From NCBI GenBank assembly GCA_017470505.1, contig JAFUYO010000007.1, positions 1-47,590 on the forward strand: a stretch of DNA of 47,590 nucleotides, in the 5' to 3' direction. The notes beneath the pieces are model-generated. The model saw only the letters and a list, made by a program, of their open reading frames with translations, was not told where the DNA came from and made no database searches. This DNA comes from Butyrivibrio sp. Its GTDB lineage: Bacteria; Bacillota; Clostridia; Lachnospirales; Lachnospiraceae. Below are positions 1 to 8,524 of this stretch, in pieces. The number at the start of each line of letters is the position of its first letter. The first letter of the stretch is position 1. Position numbers and translations under genes: made by a program.

Positions 1-424
1 CACACGCAAAAAAGGAAGCGTATTGAATGTTTGTGGTGTCCAAATGGTGCGGGTCTCCGACGTCGCTCCATTTGGTGTTTGGAACTGCCCGGAGGTAACT
101 TCGCACTCCCTTGATGACGAGACTTGCAAAGTCACCCCAAAACCGTTCCGGTACTATTTGGTGTTGTGAAAGTCAAATAGTTTGACCCTTATGGGTCACA
201 TTACTATTATCGTTAACGGTAAACCAAAAATCCATTAAGAAAAAAAAAAAAAAAACATAAAATTTTTATAAACACAACCGCTTGTTATCGTTCTAAACCC
301 GCATAAATACTGGCTTTTGTAATTTTAGTGTTCAAAGTGAAAAATTTATAAATTCAAAATTTCAAAGAAAACGCTTGACAAAAATATAGACGTAATTTCG
401 TTAATTTTGCCAGACATAAAATTA
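1..424. other. Gene-free structured region
   Basis: No convincing ORF is present. Visible structure: CCAAATGG and CCATTTGG form inverted arms near 40-80. CTATTTG (154-160) is perfectly complementary to CAAATAG (174-180). The latter segment can instead join a competing hairpin, with AATAGT (176-181) against ACTATT (203-208) around a TGACCC-TTAT-GGGTCA core (183-198). A run of about 17 A lies near 240-256. The two alternative hairpins could be an RNA switch or an attenuator, but neither the transcribed strand nor a target gene is evident. I do not recognise a riboswitch class. Confidence 0.35.
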
Positions 425-462
425 GCGGTGCCGATAAAATAGTCGTTCTTTATCAGCACCGC
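425..462 (-). terminator. Intrinsic terminator after the LIC_10190-type gene
   Basis: Two 14-nt arms (425-438 and 449-462) pair around a 10-nt loop. Read on the minus strand, the only non-Watson-Crick position is a G-U wobble, whereas on the plus strand it is a C-A mismatch. The minus-strand exit is T-rich (TAATTTTA). It lies about 70 nt past the stop of the minus-strand membrane protein and probably ends the long array. A CCTTTT tract on the plus side means weak bidirectional action is possible. Confidence 0.7.
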
Positions 463-533
463 CCTTTTGTGAATATTCTTTTTTTCATCAATTCATGATA
501 CTGCCCCAGGACTTTTATGTTGTTCTATTTTCC

Positions 534-2366
534 TTAGTTTTTACCTACAGCTTCAAACCCGTCCGCTATTTTTCGGCCCATGAGCCTTATCTCCCCTGTG
601 ACATCGTGGGTTGCTGCGGGGAAGGGGGCATAGCCCACTTGGTCGCCCTCTTTCGGGTAGTAGAAGGTGTAGCCGCCAAGCTCAAACTCCTCTGTCTCAT
701 ACCGGCCGTAGTCCTGCTGGCGCACGAGGTACTGCGGGTTAAACCTGTGGCTGTCCTCTATAATAAGGAAAGCTCCCTTGTATATGAGCCAGAGCAAAAA
801 GAGCGCGATGAGCACTTTTATACCGTTCTCCTTTATGACTGAGGGAACTCTGTTCATCAGGATGATCACGAGCCTTCCGAGGATGACTGCGGGCACGAGC
901 CAGACGTAGACCACTCCGTAGCGGATGAGTGGCGCAGAAAGGAACCAGAAGATGAGGCACCCGATTATGGCTCCGCCTATAGTCAGGAAATCAGCGTCGC
1001 TCAGCATACTCCTGTGGCTGATGTCGAATATTTTCCCGGTGCCAGAAATTCTGAGGCGTTTTGCTTTTCCTGAGCTGTCTTTTTTATCATTAATAGCAGC
1101 TCTTGCGACCAGCACGAAGTAGATGATATAGATGAGAACTGATATCACGCAGAGAATGAGCATCATCTTATTCACTGCCCCCATGGAGGAAAACCAGCCC
1201 GGGAGCCAGTCGCCTATCTTCACATCGCCGTAGGAAGCGACATCGTTAAAGCCCCTCCCGAAGGTCCTTATCTCGAGCGCGTCATAAGCGGCGACGCCCT
1301 TTGGTATCTTCCAGGAAAAGCCAAAGAAGTCAAGGAACGTTACGGGGTACAGGAGCCACCCCGATATGATGACATTTCTGACAAGGAAGGGGAAAGCTGT
1401 CAGAAAGCCCAGGGCCACGGATACAGCGAAAACTATACTCTTCTCCTTCCTCCTGTCCTTTATGAGCTTATAAATGGGGACGATGGAGAGCAGGATCATG
1501 GGCGCTGCCGAGAGCTTTATCGTGATCGCATAGATCCCGAGAAGGGCGAGGAGGATGTACGGAACATAGTTCCTCTCGTGCCTCACGTACATATCGAGCC
1601 AGCAAATCATGATATAGAATACTATCGTCGAGAGAAAATAGTCGGATGCAGGCGAGACTATCTCATCGAATACCGTAAAGAGGTAGTATATAGCGGCAAG
1701 GCGAGCAAAGTCCGAGATCACAAGGTGGCCTCTCCTTGCCACATTCCTGATGCCGACGCACTGCCACGCAAGGAGCAGGGCAAAAAAGCCCGACATCACA
1801 TGATAGGACTGCCCTCCCAAAAAAGCGAAGCTGTACAGGGCAGAGAGCGGAAATGCCGCGCTGTTGTAGGCGAGCCTCACGTGCAGGTTCCCAAGCCCCT
1901 TCACAATCCCGTACTCCTCAATCCAGCGTATCGCCTGCGCGTGGTAGAGGTCGGTGTCGTAGTGCATTATTCCGTGGGAAGTGCCATATGCAAACAGGAG
2001 GAAAACAACGAGATATACAACGAAACTCCCTCTGCTTTTCAGGGCCGAAAACATCCTGAAAGCGTCTCTTAGGAGTTCTTCGCGGTAGAATACCGCTATG
2101 ACAACGCATACCATTACAAGAAAAATGTTGGCAGCAAGGCCAACTTTGGAAAAGAGACTCACAATCTGGGCATAGACAGTTGTGATGACAACTCCTGTCA
2201 CCAGAAAGCTCTCTTTATATTTAAATTCATATTTCGCTCCTCTCATATCGCCTTTTTTGGCCCTGTGCTCCATTCCGGGCAGATTCACAAGCGTCATGAG
2301 AAGTCCATAGCCAACAAGATAGGTGGTTGCAGCGACATAAAGCCAGATCAGCACAACTGTAAGCAT
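534..2366 (-). CDS. Polytopic membrane protein, LIC_10190-like (putative GT-C type glycosyltransferase)
   Basis: A 610-residue protein made almost entirely of hydrophobic helices with short loops, and a soluble C-terminal tail of about 75 residues. The stretch with HYDTDLYH, RWIEEYG and NLHVRLAYNS after the first third is the hallmark of the LIC_10190 membrane protein group. Members resemble GT-C glycosyltransferases that use lipid-linked sugars at the outer face of the membrane, with acidic residues in the first large external loop (here D in HYDTD). The substrate cannot be read from sequence. I chose ATG at 2366 because GGGGGAA lies 9 nt upstream; the longer reading from 2420 has no ribosome site. 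It is last in the array, after a DUF212 protein and rmlD, which fits a role in surface polysaccharide. A charged cytoplasmic insert (KKDSSGKAKRLR) sits around two thirds. Confidence 0.75.
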   Translation of the reverse strand: MLTVVLIWLYVAATTYLVGYGLLMTLVNLPGMEHRAKKGDMRGAKYEFKYKESFLVTGVVITTVYAQIVSLFSKVGLAANIFLVMVCVVIAVFYREELLRDAFRMFSALKSRGSFVVYLVVFLLFAYGTSHGIMHYDTDLYHAQAIRWIEEYGIVKGLGNLHVRLAYNSAAFPLSALYSFAFLGGQSYHVMSGFFALLLAWQCVGIRNVARRGHLVISDFARLAAIYYLFTVFDEIVSPASDYFLSTIVFYIMICWLDMYVRHERNYVPYILLALLGIYAITIKLSAAPMILLSIVPIYKLIKDRRKEKSIVFAVSVALGFLTAFPFLVRNVIISGWLLYPVTFLDFFGFSWKIPKGVAAYDALEIRTFGRGFNDVASYGDVKIGDWLPGWFSSMGAVNKMMLILCVISVLIYIIYFVLVARAAINDKKDSSGKAKRLRISGTGKIFDISHRSMLSDADFLTIGGAIIGCLIFWFLSAPLIRYGVVYVWLVPAVILGRLVIILMNRVPSVIKENGIKVLIALFLLWLIYKGAFLIIEDSHRFNPQYLVRQQDYGRYETEEFELGGYTFYYPKEGDQVGYAPFPAATHDVTGEIRLMGRKIADGFEAVGKN

Positions 2367-2462
2367 TGTAGCGTTCCCCCAGAACTCTTTTGTCAAAAAT
2401 AAGAAAGCCACACGTGGCATTACGCTGCCGGCGGCGTGAGAAAACGATTCTCAGTATGGGCC

Positions 2463-2921
2463 TTACATACTGCAGACAAAAAGTCCCACCACAACGCCGA
2501 GAAGCGCCCCCATGATGACCTGCATCGGGGAGTGCCCGACAAACTCCTTGAGTTTTTTCTCAGGGGAGACGTTGCTTCCGAGCTCCGCAAACAGTCCCAT
2601 CATAGTATTGATGACCTTGGCCTGCTTGCCGGTCTCGCGCCGAACTCCCATTGCGTCGTGCATGACGATAAGCGCCATGATTGCACTGACCGCAAACTCA
2701 AAAGTATCGGGACCGTACTGCATGGCTGTCGCTGTCACAAGCCCCATCACAGTCGCGGAGTGCGAGCTCGGCATCCCGCCGTCGCCAATAAGCCTCTCTG
2801 GATTGAAATCCCTGTTGACGATCACATAGATCATCGTCTTCAGGATCTGAGCGACAAACCAGCCGCAGGCTGCTGCTATCAGTATTCGGTTGCTGAGAAG
2901 TTTCTGAATAAAATCTGTCAC
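2463..2921 (-). CDS. Divergent PAP2 family (DUF212) membrane protein
   Basis: A 152-residue protein with four to five hydrophobic segments, matching the YuiD/DUF212 group related to PAP2 phosphatases and vanadium haloperoxidases. Visible family motifs are GDGGMPSSHSA, MHDAMGVRRETGKQA and the C-terminal EFVGHSP. These correspond to the phosphatase signature (PSSH and a later GH), so a phosphatase acting on a lipid-linked or isoprenoid phosphate in the membrane is likely, though biochemical evidence for the family is thin. The start codon is GTG, preceded by AAGGAGAA with 5 nt spacing. It lies 24 nt after rmlD and before the LIC_10190-type protein, consistent with polysaccharide carrier-lipid metabolism. 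Length is typical of the family. Confidence 0.88.
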   Translation of the reverse strand: MTDFIQKLLSNRILIAAACGWFVAQILKTMIYVIVNRDFNPERLIGDGGMPSSHSATVMGLVTATAMQYGPDTFEFAVSAIMALIVMHDAMGVRRETGKQAKVINTMMGLFAELGSNVSPEKKLKEFVGHSPMQVIMGALLGVVVGLFVCSM

Positions 2922-2945
2922 GGGTTCTCCTTATTGGAAACGGAA

Positions 2946-3818
2946 TTATGCATTTTCTCTGAGATAATCCGCAATTGCATCGTGCCAGTCAGCAAAGCAA
3001 AAGTCTGATGTGAGCTTGAACATATAGTTCTCCAGAATGCTGTAGGCGGGTCTCGGCGCTGCCTGCGGGTTCCTGGCTGTGTACTCAGCGGTTGTAACGT
3101 GGTTTACACGGCAGTTCCTGCCTGCAAGTCTGAAAATCTCCTCGGTGAAGTCAGCCCAGTTCGTATCGCCCTCGCAGGTCCCATGGAACACGCCGTAGTT
3201 CTCAGTAGGAAGAAGGTAGTGGATCGCCTTGGCGAGCTCTTTGGTACTCGTGGGCGTTCCGAGCTGGTCCTTTACTACACTGACCTCCTCGTATTTCTCA
3301 GAGAGAGACAACATGGTCTTAACGAAGTTCCTGCCATCGCCGTAGAGCCACGCAGTCCTGATGATGAAGAAGTCCCGGGTAAACTGCCTGACCATCTCCT
3401 CACCTGCCAGCTTGGTCCTGCCGTACACGCTGACAGGGCCCGTCGGATCAAACTCGGTATAGGGCCTTGTTCCGTTCCCGTCAAAGACATAGTCAGTCGA
3501 TACGTGAACGAGCTTCGCCCCTGTCTCAGTTGCCGCAATCGCAAGATTTCTCGGGCCGATGGCATTTATCCTGTACGAGAGGTCAACATCGCTCTCCTGC
3601 TTGTCCACCGCAGTATACGCCGCGCAGTTGATAATGGCTGCGGGCTTAACAGCCCTTGCCAGCTCCACCACCGCATCGACATTCGTGATATCAAGGGGGA
3701 TGATTCCCTCGCCCTCGAATACGTCGGTATTTATCAGCTCATATTTGTCAGCCGGAAGCTCCTTATTAATTGCACGCCCCAGCTGTCCGTTACATCCTGT
3801 AACTATAATTTTTTCCAT
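2946..3818 (-). CDS. rmlD: dTDP-4-dehydrorhamnose reductase
   Basis: The 290-residue protein catalyses the NAD(P)H-dependent last step of dTDP-L-rhamnose synthesis in the cytoplasm. The nucleotide-binding motif VTGCNGQLG is at the N-terminus, followed by INCAAYTAVDK, STDYVFDG, the catalytic YGRTK (Tyr/Lys pair) and RTAWLYG, all characteristic of RmlD/RfbD in the short-chain dehydrogenase fold. The start at 3818 follows AGGGGGC; an upstream in-frame Met at 3848 has no ribosome site and would run into the preceding hairpin. rmlA, rmlB and rmlC are not in the window, so rhamnose supply depends on genes elsewhere. It is co-oriented with envelope genes on both sides. Confidence 0.93.
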   Translation of the reverse strand: MEKIIVTGCNGQLGRAINKELPADKYELINTDVFEGEGIIPLDITNVDAVVELARAVKPAAIINCAAYTAVDKQESDVDLSYRINAIGPRNLAIAATETGAKLVHVSTDYVFDGNGTRPYTEFDPTGPVSVYGRTKLAGEEMVRQFTRDFFIIRTAWLYGDGRNFVKTMLSLSEKYEEVSVVKDQLGTPTSTKELAKAIHYLLPTENYGVFHGTCEGDTNWADFTEEIFRLAGRNCRVNHVTTAEYTARNPQAAPRPAYSILENYMFKLTSDFCFADWHDAIADYLRENA

Positions 3819-3835
3819 TATGCCCCCTAAACACG

Positions 3836-3863
3836 TAACGGACGACAAGTCTGCCGTCCGTTA
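3836..3863 (-). terminator. Intergenic hairpin (9-bp stem), possible weak terminator or processing site
   Basis: TAACGGACG and CGTCCGTTA form a perfect 9-bp stem around a 10-nt loop, between the stop of the DUF3048 gene (3871) and the rmlD start (3818). No clear T-run follows on the minus strand, so attenuation, RNA processing or protection of the upstream mRNA are all possible. The stem shares the TAACGGA core with a second hairpin at 5085-5107 on the other side of the same gene. Confidence 0.5.
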
Positions 3864-3870
3864 TAAGTTA

Positions 3871-5052
3871 TCAATCTGCGTAGCTGGTTCCGTTAACCTT
3901 GAAGGTCGAGAATGACTTGCCCTTCAGCTGGATAACGAAGATCATCGTCCTGCCTGTGTTGAATACAACCTCGTCGCCGTTGTCGTCGTAGTAGGTCGTA
4001 GGGCCGTAGTCGTCACTCTTCTCCCAGGTTACGTGTATCATCTTGCCCTTTGTGATGAAGTATCCGTCGCGGGTCGTGTCGTGCATCTGGTACGCGAGGT
4101 AGCCGTTGTCATCACGCGTCTCGTGGTAGGTCCTCTGGATCACGATATTGGCAAAGGACAGCTGCTCACCTGTGAGAGCGTCCTTCTGTGCGTTGCCGTA
4201 GAGGGTCTTGTAGTAAACGCCCTCTGACTCGTCGTACTTGAGAGCTGACTTGGTCACAGGGAAGCACCCTGCCATGTCGATCTCTGTGGCATCGACTGCA
4301 TCCTTGTAGTCTTCAAGTGTGTTGGGGCTTGAGTATCCTGTAAAGGTGAAGTGCGGCTCGCCCTCAAACTGATCCCTGTGCTCGAGTGAGAATCCCGCCT
4401 TGTCGATGGCTGCAGATACGTGCGAGCCGTCCGTGAAGGCCGTGTGTTCTGATGTACTGCCCTCGGGGATCCTGAAAAATGCGCTGTAGTCGGAGCCCAT
4501 GACGCCGCCGACACCGTTGAGGTTGTCGACATCCTTACGTGTGAGGATCGTCTTCACATAGAGCTCGGGTCCGCCGTAGTGAACGATGACCGGATCGTAC
4601 TCAAGCGCTGCATATACAAAGTAATCACGGATAGATCTGATATTGCCTATTCTGTCAAGTCCTGCCCAGTCCTCCAGGATACCCATCTGACGGCTCATGC
4701 TGCCCTCTTCCATGATCTCATAGAAGACTGCCACATTGCTGAGTCCGTACTGGGGCTGAGCTTCTTTATTGATAGGGTACATAACTGCAAGAGGTCTTGT
4801 CTTGTTGATCTCTTCGTCAACCCACTTGTTGGTGAAATAGCTCCTGACCATGCCCTCTGCAGGAGGAGCATCCTCGTCTACCGTCTCTTCCTCGGCCGGT
4901 TCCTGCTCATCAGGTGTTGTCTCAAGTACCTCAGGAACCTCGTCGAGCTTCTCGACGCTGATACCTACAACTGACTCATCACTTGCACTTCCGCAGCCGA
5001 AAAGAAAAGTCGCTGCCATACCTGCAGCGATCGCTGCTTTAAACTTCTTCAT
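3871..5052 (-). CDS. DUF3048 domain lipoprotein (YerB-like)
   Basis: A 393-residue protein that begins with a lipoprotein signal peptide: MKKFKAA, a short hydrophobic stretch, then LFGC, with Cys as the predicted lipid-modified residue. An acidic low-complexity linker (EEPAEEETVDEDAPP type) precedes the DUF3048 region, which contains RPLAVMYPI, QYGLSNVAVFYEIMEEG, RIGNIRSIRDYFVYAA and VIVHYGGPE. B. subtilis YerB belongs to this family, whose biochemical role is not settled; a cell-wall-related function at the outer membrane face is inferred. The C-terminal half has the usual FNTGRTMIFVI motif. The start at 5052 has GGGAG upstream, whereas the Met at 5085 lacks one. Hairpins flank it on both sides. 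Confidence 0.85.
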   Translation of the reverse strand: MKKFKAAIAAGMAATFLFGCGSASDESVVGISVEKLDEVPEVLETTPDEQEPAEEETVDEDAPPAEGMVRSYFTNKWVDEEINKTRPLAVMYPINKEAQPQYGLSNVAVFYEIMEEGSMSRQMGILEDWAGLDRIGNIRSIRDYFVYAALEYDPVIVHYGGPELYVKTILTRKDVDNLNGVGGVMGSDYSAFFRIPEGSTSEHTAFTDGSHVSAAIDKAGFSLEHRDQFEGEPHFTFTGYSSPNTLEDYKDAVDATEIDMAGCFPVTKSALKYDESEGVYYKTLYGNAQKDALTGEQLSFANIVIQRTYHETRDDNGYLAYQMHDTTRDGYFITKGKMIHVTWEKSDDYGPTTYYDDNGDEVVFNTGRTMIFVIQLKGKSFSTFKVNGTSYAD

Positions 5053-5084
5053 AATATACTCCCTCTCCTTTTTAATATATACCA

Positions 5085-5147
5085 ATAACGGAATGCAATT
5101 CCGTTATCGAGTACAACCATGTGATTTTAGCACATGTTCTTTTACTC
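5085..5147 (-). promoter_or_regulatory. Tandem hairpins between HPr gene and lipoprotein gene
   Basis: Two hairpins sit side by side. ATAACGGAAT/ATTCCGTTAT forms a perfect 10-bp stem with a 3-nt loop (5085-5107). CGAGTA/TACTCG encloses CATGTG/CACATG (5108-5147) and overlaps the HPr stop codon. On the minus strand neither is followed by a strong T-run. They may terminate or attenuate transcription from the HPr gene into the lipoprotein gene, or stabilise mRNA ends. Confidence 0.45.
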
Positions 5148-5405
5148 GCCAAGTCCTGATTCAATGGCACCGGCGATGGCCTCTAATGCCTCTTCCTCAT
5201 CAGGTCCGTCGCACCTGAACACGAGCTCGTCTCCGCACTTTATGCAGGCGCCGAGAACGCTCAGTACACTCTTTGCATTGGCGGTATTCTCGCCGTAACT
5301 GAAAGAGATATGTGATTTGTAATTCATCGCCACCTTGCACAGATTCCCGGCGGGGCGCAGGTGGAGGCCTGTGGGATTTTTGATTATTACAGTTTTGGTT
5401 ACCAT
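5142..5405 (-). CDS. ptsH: HPr family phosphocarrier protein
   Basis: An 87-residue HPr-fold protein. The active-site motif GLHLRPAG places the phosphorylatable histidine at residue 15, exactly as in HPr of the phosphotransferase system, where it passes phosphate from enzyme I to sugar-specific EII proteins. Ser46 is also at the canonical place (AKSVLSVLG), so regulation by HPr kinase is possible. Because both His15 and Ser46 are present, it is HPr-like rather than Crh. No ptsI, hprK or EII gene is nearby, so it could be a second, specialised HPr. The start at 5405 follows GAGGAG with 8-nt spacing. It lies 13 nt after cdaR and probably shares its transcript. Confidence 0.85.
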   Translation of the reverse strand: MVTKTVIIKNPTGLHLRPAGNLCKVAMNYKSHISFSYGENTANAKSVLSVLGACIKCGDELVFRCDGPDEEEALEAIAGAIESGLGE

Positions 5406-5418
5406 ACTCCCGCTCCTC

Positions 5419-6696
5419 TCAGCTATCCTTTTCAACTCTCACATAGGCGCTCACTGTTCCTCTGACCTTTACGCCGTCGGGGAGATTCCACTTCACATTT
5501 GCACTGTAGGTGCCCTCTGTAAGCTCCTCAAGGTTATTCTCACTGAGCAGTTCGTCCACCGTGATCGTTCCGTAAAGGTTTGATGCCTGAACCGAGCCCA
5601 GAACATCGGAGAGCCCCTGCAGCGTCAGCGACACGGTGTTGTACTCACTGTCATCGACGTAAAGCCTGTAGCCTTCAGATTCTCCCTCGATACTTATGTT
5701 GGAGACACTGACATCAAAGGTCTCAGTGTCGATAGCGTCAATATAAACAACAACAGATACTGCCCCGTTGTAGTCACTGTCCCCGAGATAAACTCCCGAA
5801 GGAAGGAAGCCCTCCACATCCAGAGTGCAGGTCAGGTTGCTTGAAAGGCCCGTCACATCAAGGCTGTCGTCCTCTATCCTGATCTCGCTGACAGATGAGA
5901 TGGTGCTGCTCCTGCCCGCGATCAGAACGCTGTCGGGAGATGAATCTATACGTCCTGTCATCATATAGCCGCTTGCGGGCTCGCCCTTTACCGAGTAGAC
6001 AAGAGGAACATATTTGGTCTCATAGATGACAACATTTACCCGGACAGTCTTGATATTCATTGATATCGCGCCGGGATCAACCACTTCTCCCTCGCTGTCC
6101 AGAAGCACGATGTCGGCATCCGTTCCGATGTTGGACGTAAAGCCCGTCACATCGACGTCAACTGTCGCGGATGTGATCTGATTGACAATGGACTCAGGTC
6201 CGCTGATCCTGACCATGTTCTGCTCTGTCGTCACATCGCCTATGACGTAGCCGTCGGAGATCGATCCCGATGTCGTCGCCGTAAGAGGCAGCGCCTTGGT
6301 CGCCTTCCTCTCGACTGAGAGCTTCACGACGTCTGAGCTTGTGACGATCTGCTCTATCCTGTCGTTGTACTTGTTGGTGACAACGTTGATGCTGACAGTG
6401 TTAAGGCTCGAGAGATCCTGGATATCTGCCGTCGCTACAACGTTGTTCTGGCTCAGCGAATCGATTATGGACCTGGGCGCAAAGATTGTCACGGAGTTAA
6501 TGGTGTCACTCCCGTCGAGGATCGTATAAACCTGCCCCTGATCAGTTATAAGGTTGGTGTTCTTGAGTGTCACCGGGACATTGGTGTATCTGACCGAAGT
6601 CACCGGGTCATTTATGTTTGTTACGAGGAACCACACGATCATCGCAAACAGGAGCGATACAACCTTGAGTCCCCAGTTGGCCGTCAGTTTTTTCAT
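5419..6696 (-). CDS. cdaR: CdaA regulatory protein with YbbR repeats
   Basis: The 425-residue protein has a single N-terminal membrane helix (about residues 10-27, LKVVSLLFAMIVWFLV) followed by an extracytoplasmic region of four YbbR-like repeats. Each repeat contains a VRVSGPESIV- or VTIFAPRSIID-type motif. In Firmicutes this protein binds and modulates the diadenylate cyclase CdaA. The start codon overlaps the cdaA stop by 4 nt (ATGA), so the two are translationally coupled. The domain order and number match B. subtilis YbbR/CdaR. Here the usual glmM gene does not follow; an HPr-like gene does. Confidence 0.92.
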   Translation of the reverse strand: MKKLTANWGLKVVSLLFAMIVWFLVTNINDPVTSVRYTNVPVTLKNTNLITDQGQVYTILDGSDTINSVTIFAPRSIIDSLSQNNVVATADIQDLSSLNTVSINVVTNKYNDRIEQIVTSSDVVKLSVERKATKALPLTATTSGSISDGYVIGDVTTEQNMVRISGPESIVNQITSATVDVDVTGFTSNIGTDADIVLLDSEGEVVDPGAISMNIKTVRVNVVIYETKYVPLVYSVKGEPASGYMMTGRIDSSPDSVLIAGRSSTISSVSEIRIEDDSLDVTGLSSNLTCTLDVEGFLPSGVYLGDSDYNGAVSVVVYIDAIDTETFDVSVSNISIEGESEGYRLYVDDSEYNTVSLTLQGLSDVLGSVQASNLYGTITVDELLSENNLEELTEGTYSANVKWNLPDGVKVRGTVSAYVRVEKDS

Positions 6697-7559
6697 TTCT
6701 TCACCTTGGCCTTTCTGGCGAAGTACTTTATGGGTGCTTCCTCCTCGTGCTTGTTCTGTATCACTCTCAGGCGCTCCCTGAGTCTGTCGCTGTCGAGGGC
6801 TCTCTCAAGCTCTCCCTCGTAGGCGACGCTTATCTTGCCGGTCTCCTCGGATACGATGATGACCATGGCGTCCGTCGCCTCAGAAACTCCGATGCCGGCT
6901 CTGTGCCTTGTACCGAGCTCTTTCCCTATGCCCATGTTGTCGGACAGTGGCAGGTAGCAGGTCGCGGATGTTATCCTGTCGCCTCTTACGATAACCGCTC
7001 CGTCGTGGAGTGGTGTGTTGTGCTCAAAAATATTGATGAGGAGCTGGCTCGTCACGATCGCATCCACATCTATTCCCGTCCTCTCATACTCCGTGAGGGG
7101 ATGGCTCTGCTCTATGACTATAAGGGCGCCGGTCCTGACCTTGGCCATCTCGACGCAGGCCCTTGTGATCTCATTTAAAGTCTTGTCGGAAAAGCGCCCT
7201 GTGGTCTTGGTATCGCCGAGGGCCAGTACGTTTGACAGAAAGTTCTTTCGCCCGAGTTCCTCCAGGGCCTTTCGCAGCTCAGGCTGCAGGATTACAATTA
7301 TCGCCGTGACGGCAATTCCCAGAACCCTCTCAACTATCCACAGGATCGTGGACATATTGAAGAGTGCGCATAGCAAAATAAACACAAGAATGACCACAAC
7401 GCCCTTTAAAAGGGACCAGAGTCTTGTGTTCCTGGCCCATACCAGGATGTGATACACCAAAAACGCGATGATCAGTACCTCAATAAAGTCGGACCATCCT
7501 ATTTTGGGCATGTGGAGACTTGTTCTGTTGAAATCAAACGCAAAGTTAATGTGTTCCAT
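6693..7559 (-). CDS. cdaA: Membrane diadenylate cyclase
   Basis: The 288-residue enzyme makes cyclic di-AMP from two ATP at the inner membrane face. Three N-terminal membrane helices (about residues 24-90) precede the DAC domain. The catalytic DGA triad is at residues 186-188 (LHDGAVIV) and the RHR motif at 218-220 (LGTRHRAGIG). c-di-AMP controls potassium and osmolyte transport and wall homeostasis in Firmicutes. The ATG has AAGGAAGG upstream. It follows an unknown polytopic membrane protein by 21 nt and overlaps cdaR. Length and motif order are standard for CdaA (YbbP). Confidence 0.95.
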   Translation of the reverse strand: MEHINFAFDFNRTSLHMPKIGWSDFIEVLIIAFLVYHILVWARNTRLWSLLKGVVVILVFILLCALFNMSTILWIVERVLGIAVTAIIVILQPELRKALEELGRKNFLSNVLALGDTKTTGRFSDKTLNEITRACVEMAKVRTGALIVIEQSHPLTEYERTGIDVDAIVTSQLLINIFEHNTPLHDGAVIVRGDRITSATCYLPLSDNMGIGKELGTRHRAGIGVSEATDAMVIIVSEETGKISVAYEGELERALDSDRLRERLRVIQNKHEEEAPIKYFARKAKVKK

Positions 7560-7580
7560 TGCCTTCCTTTGGAAAAAATA

Positions 7581-8522
7581 TCAGCGCTTTCCGTGCGCCC
7601 TGTTTATCTTTTTAACCCGTCTCTCGGGCGTTGCCAGCGTAACCTTGGGCACAGCCTTGACGTAGTAGTAGTACTCGTCGTCCTCGAACTGCACCTTCTC
7701 TGTTCTCGAATAATCGAGGTTGAATGCAAAAAACTCTATGACCAGCGCAAGGAGCGCGGACACAATCGTGCCAAGTATCACTCCGACTACGGATATGTTG
7801 GTCTCGCTCATGAGCCCTCCCACGAGTAGCACGAGGACCATGCTGATGGAGCCTGCCGCGATGGCTATCTTCCAGCAGTGGTCAAGTGACGACCTCCTGA
7901 TGAAGTAGGTGATGATGAGCGCCACGGCAAAGGCGGCTATCATGACTATCATCGTCTTGTCGCCGAGCATCCCTGAGATTATGTTGGTGAACTCGCCCGG
8001 CGCCTGCTCAACCCCCTCGATGCTGCCAAAGTTGGCTGCGTTGGCTGAGAAATAGCTGAGCATATAAGAGATCACAAGTCCGAAGGACACTGAGATGATG
8101 GATGCAGGAGTTCCCAAAAGCCCCATTGCAAGAGGCATCACATAGGGTATGCGGAGGAAGAAGAACACCGGCGTCAACAGAACTGCCAGGGTATCCTTGG
8201 GCGAAAACCTGAAGTACAGCAAAAACATCAGAAGAAATACAACGACTGTAACAAGCGCACATTCAATTGCCAGAAAGTAGAGGTGCCCCACGATAAAGAC
8301 CGCCGCCACGAACATGATAAAATTCGGGGGCATGATGGCACACAGGAGCGATGCCATCATGACGATAGCGATGTTACTCAGCGAGTGCATATATCCGAGG
8401 CGGTTGTTTATGAGGAGGATCGATACGAGTGCCAAAAGAAACTTCCATACATAGGTTATATAGGTCTCGTTTTTGATGTAAAACCTCTGTATATATTGCT
8501 TAAATTCCAATAATGAAGTCAT
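7581..8522 (-). CDS. Unknown polytopic membrane protein upstream of cdaA
   Basis: I do not recognise a named family. The 313-residue protein has about eight hydrophobic segments in two groups, with a soluble loop between (SANAANFGSIEGVEQAPGEF) and a C-terminal cytoplasmic tail of about 45 residues. The tail is acidic then basic (EKVQFEDDEYYYYVKAVPK, ending RRVKKINRAHGKR). The ATG at 8522 has AAGGAA 9 nt upstream. A GTG at 8528 overlaps the preceding stop as GTGA but has its ribosome site only 3 nt away. Tight spacing to cdaA (21 nt) and to the small membrane protein before it suggests one functional module. A role in CdaA regulation or envelope sensing is inference from position only. Confidence 0.8.
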   Translation of the reverse strand: MTSLLEFKQYIQRFYIKNETYITYVWKFLLALVSILLINNRLGYMHSLSNIAIVMMASLLCAIMPPNFIMFVAAVFIVGHLYFLAIECALVTVVVFLLMFLLYFRFSPKDTLAVLLTPVFFFLRIPYVMPLAMGLLGTPASIISVSFGLVISYMLSYFSANAANFGSIEGVEQAPGEFTNIISGMLGDKTMIVMIAAFAVALIITYFIRRSSLDHCWKIAIAAGSISMVLVLLVGGLMSETNISVVGVILGTIVSALLALVIEFFAFNLDYSRTEKVQFEDDEYYYYVKAVPKVTLATPERRVKKINRAHGKR

Positions 8523-8524
8523 AT

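Noticed and set aside
176-208. A possible third copy of the TTTGACCC element family
   Set aside because: Only the TTTGACCC/GGGTCA core agrees; the outer arms and length of the family B elements are not found there.
430-437. GCCGATAA on the plus strand, like a sigma-28 -10
   Set aside because: No TAAA lies about 15 nt upstream (the nearest is 9 nt away), and the octamer is part of a terminator stem; no plus-strand gene follows.
495-842. A plus-strand ORF of 115 codons
   Set aside because: It is antisense to the C-terminal part of the LIC_10190-type gene, has no ribosome site and no family features.
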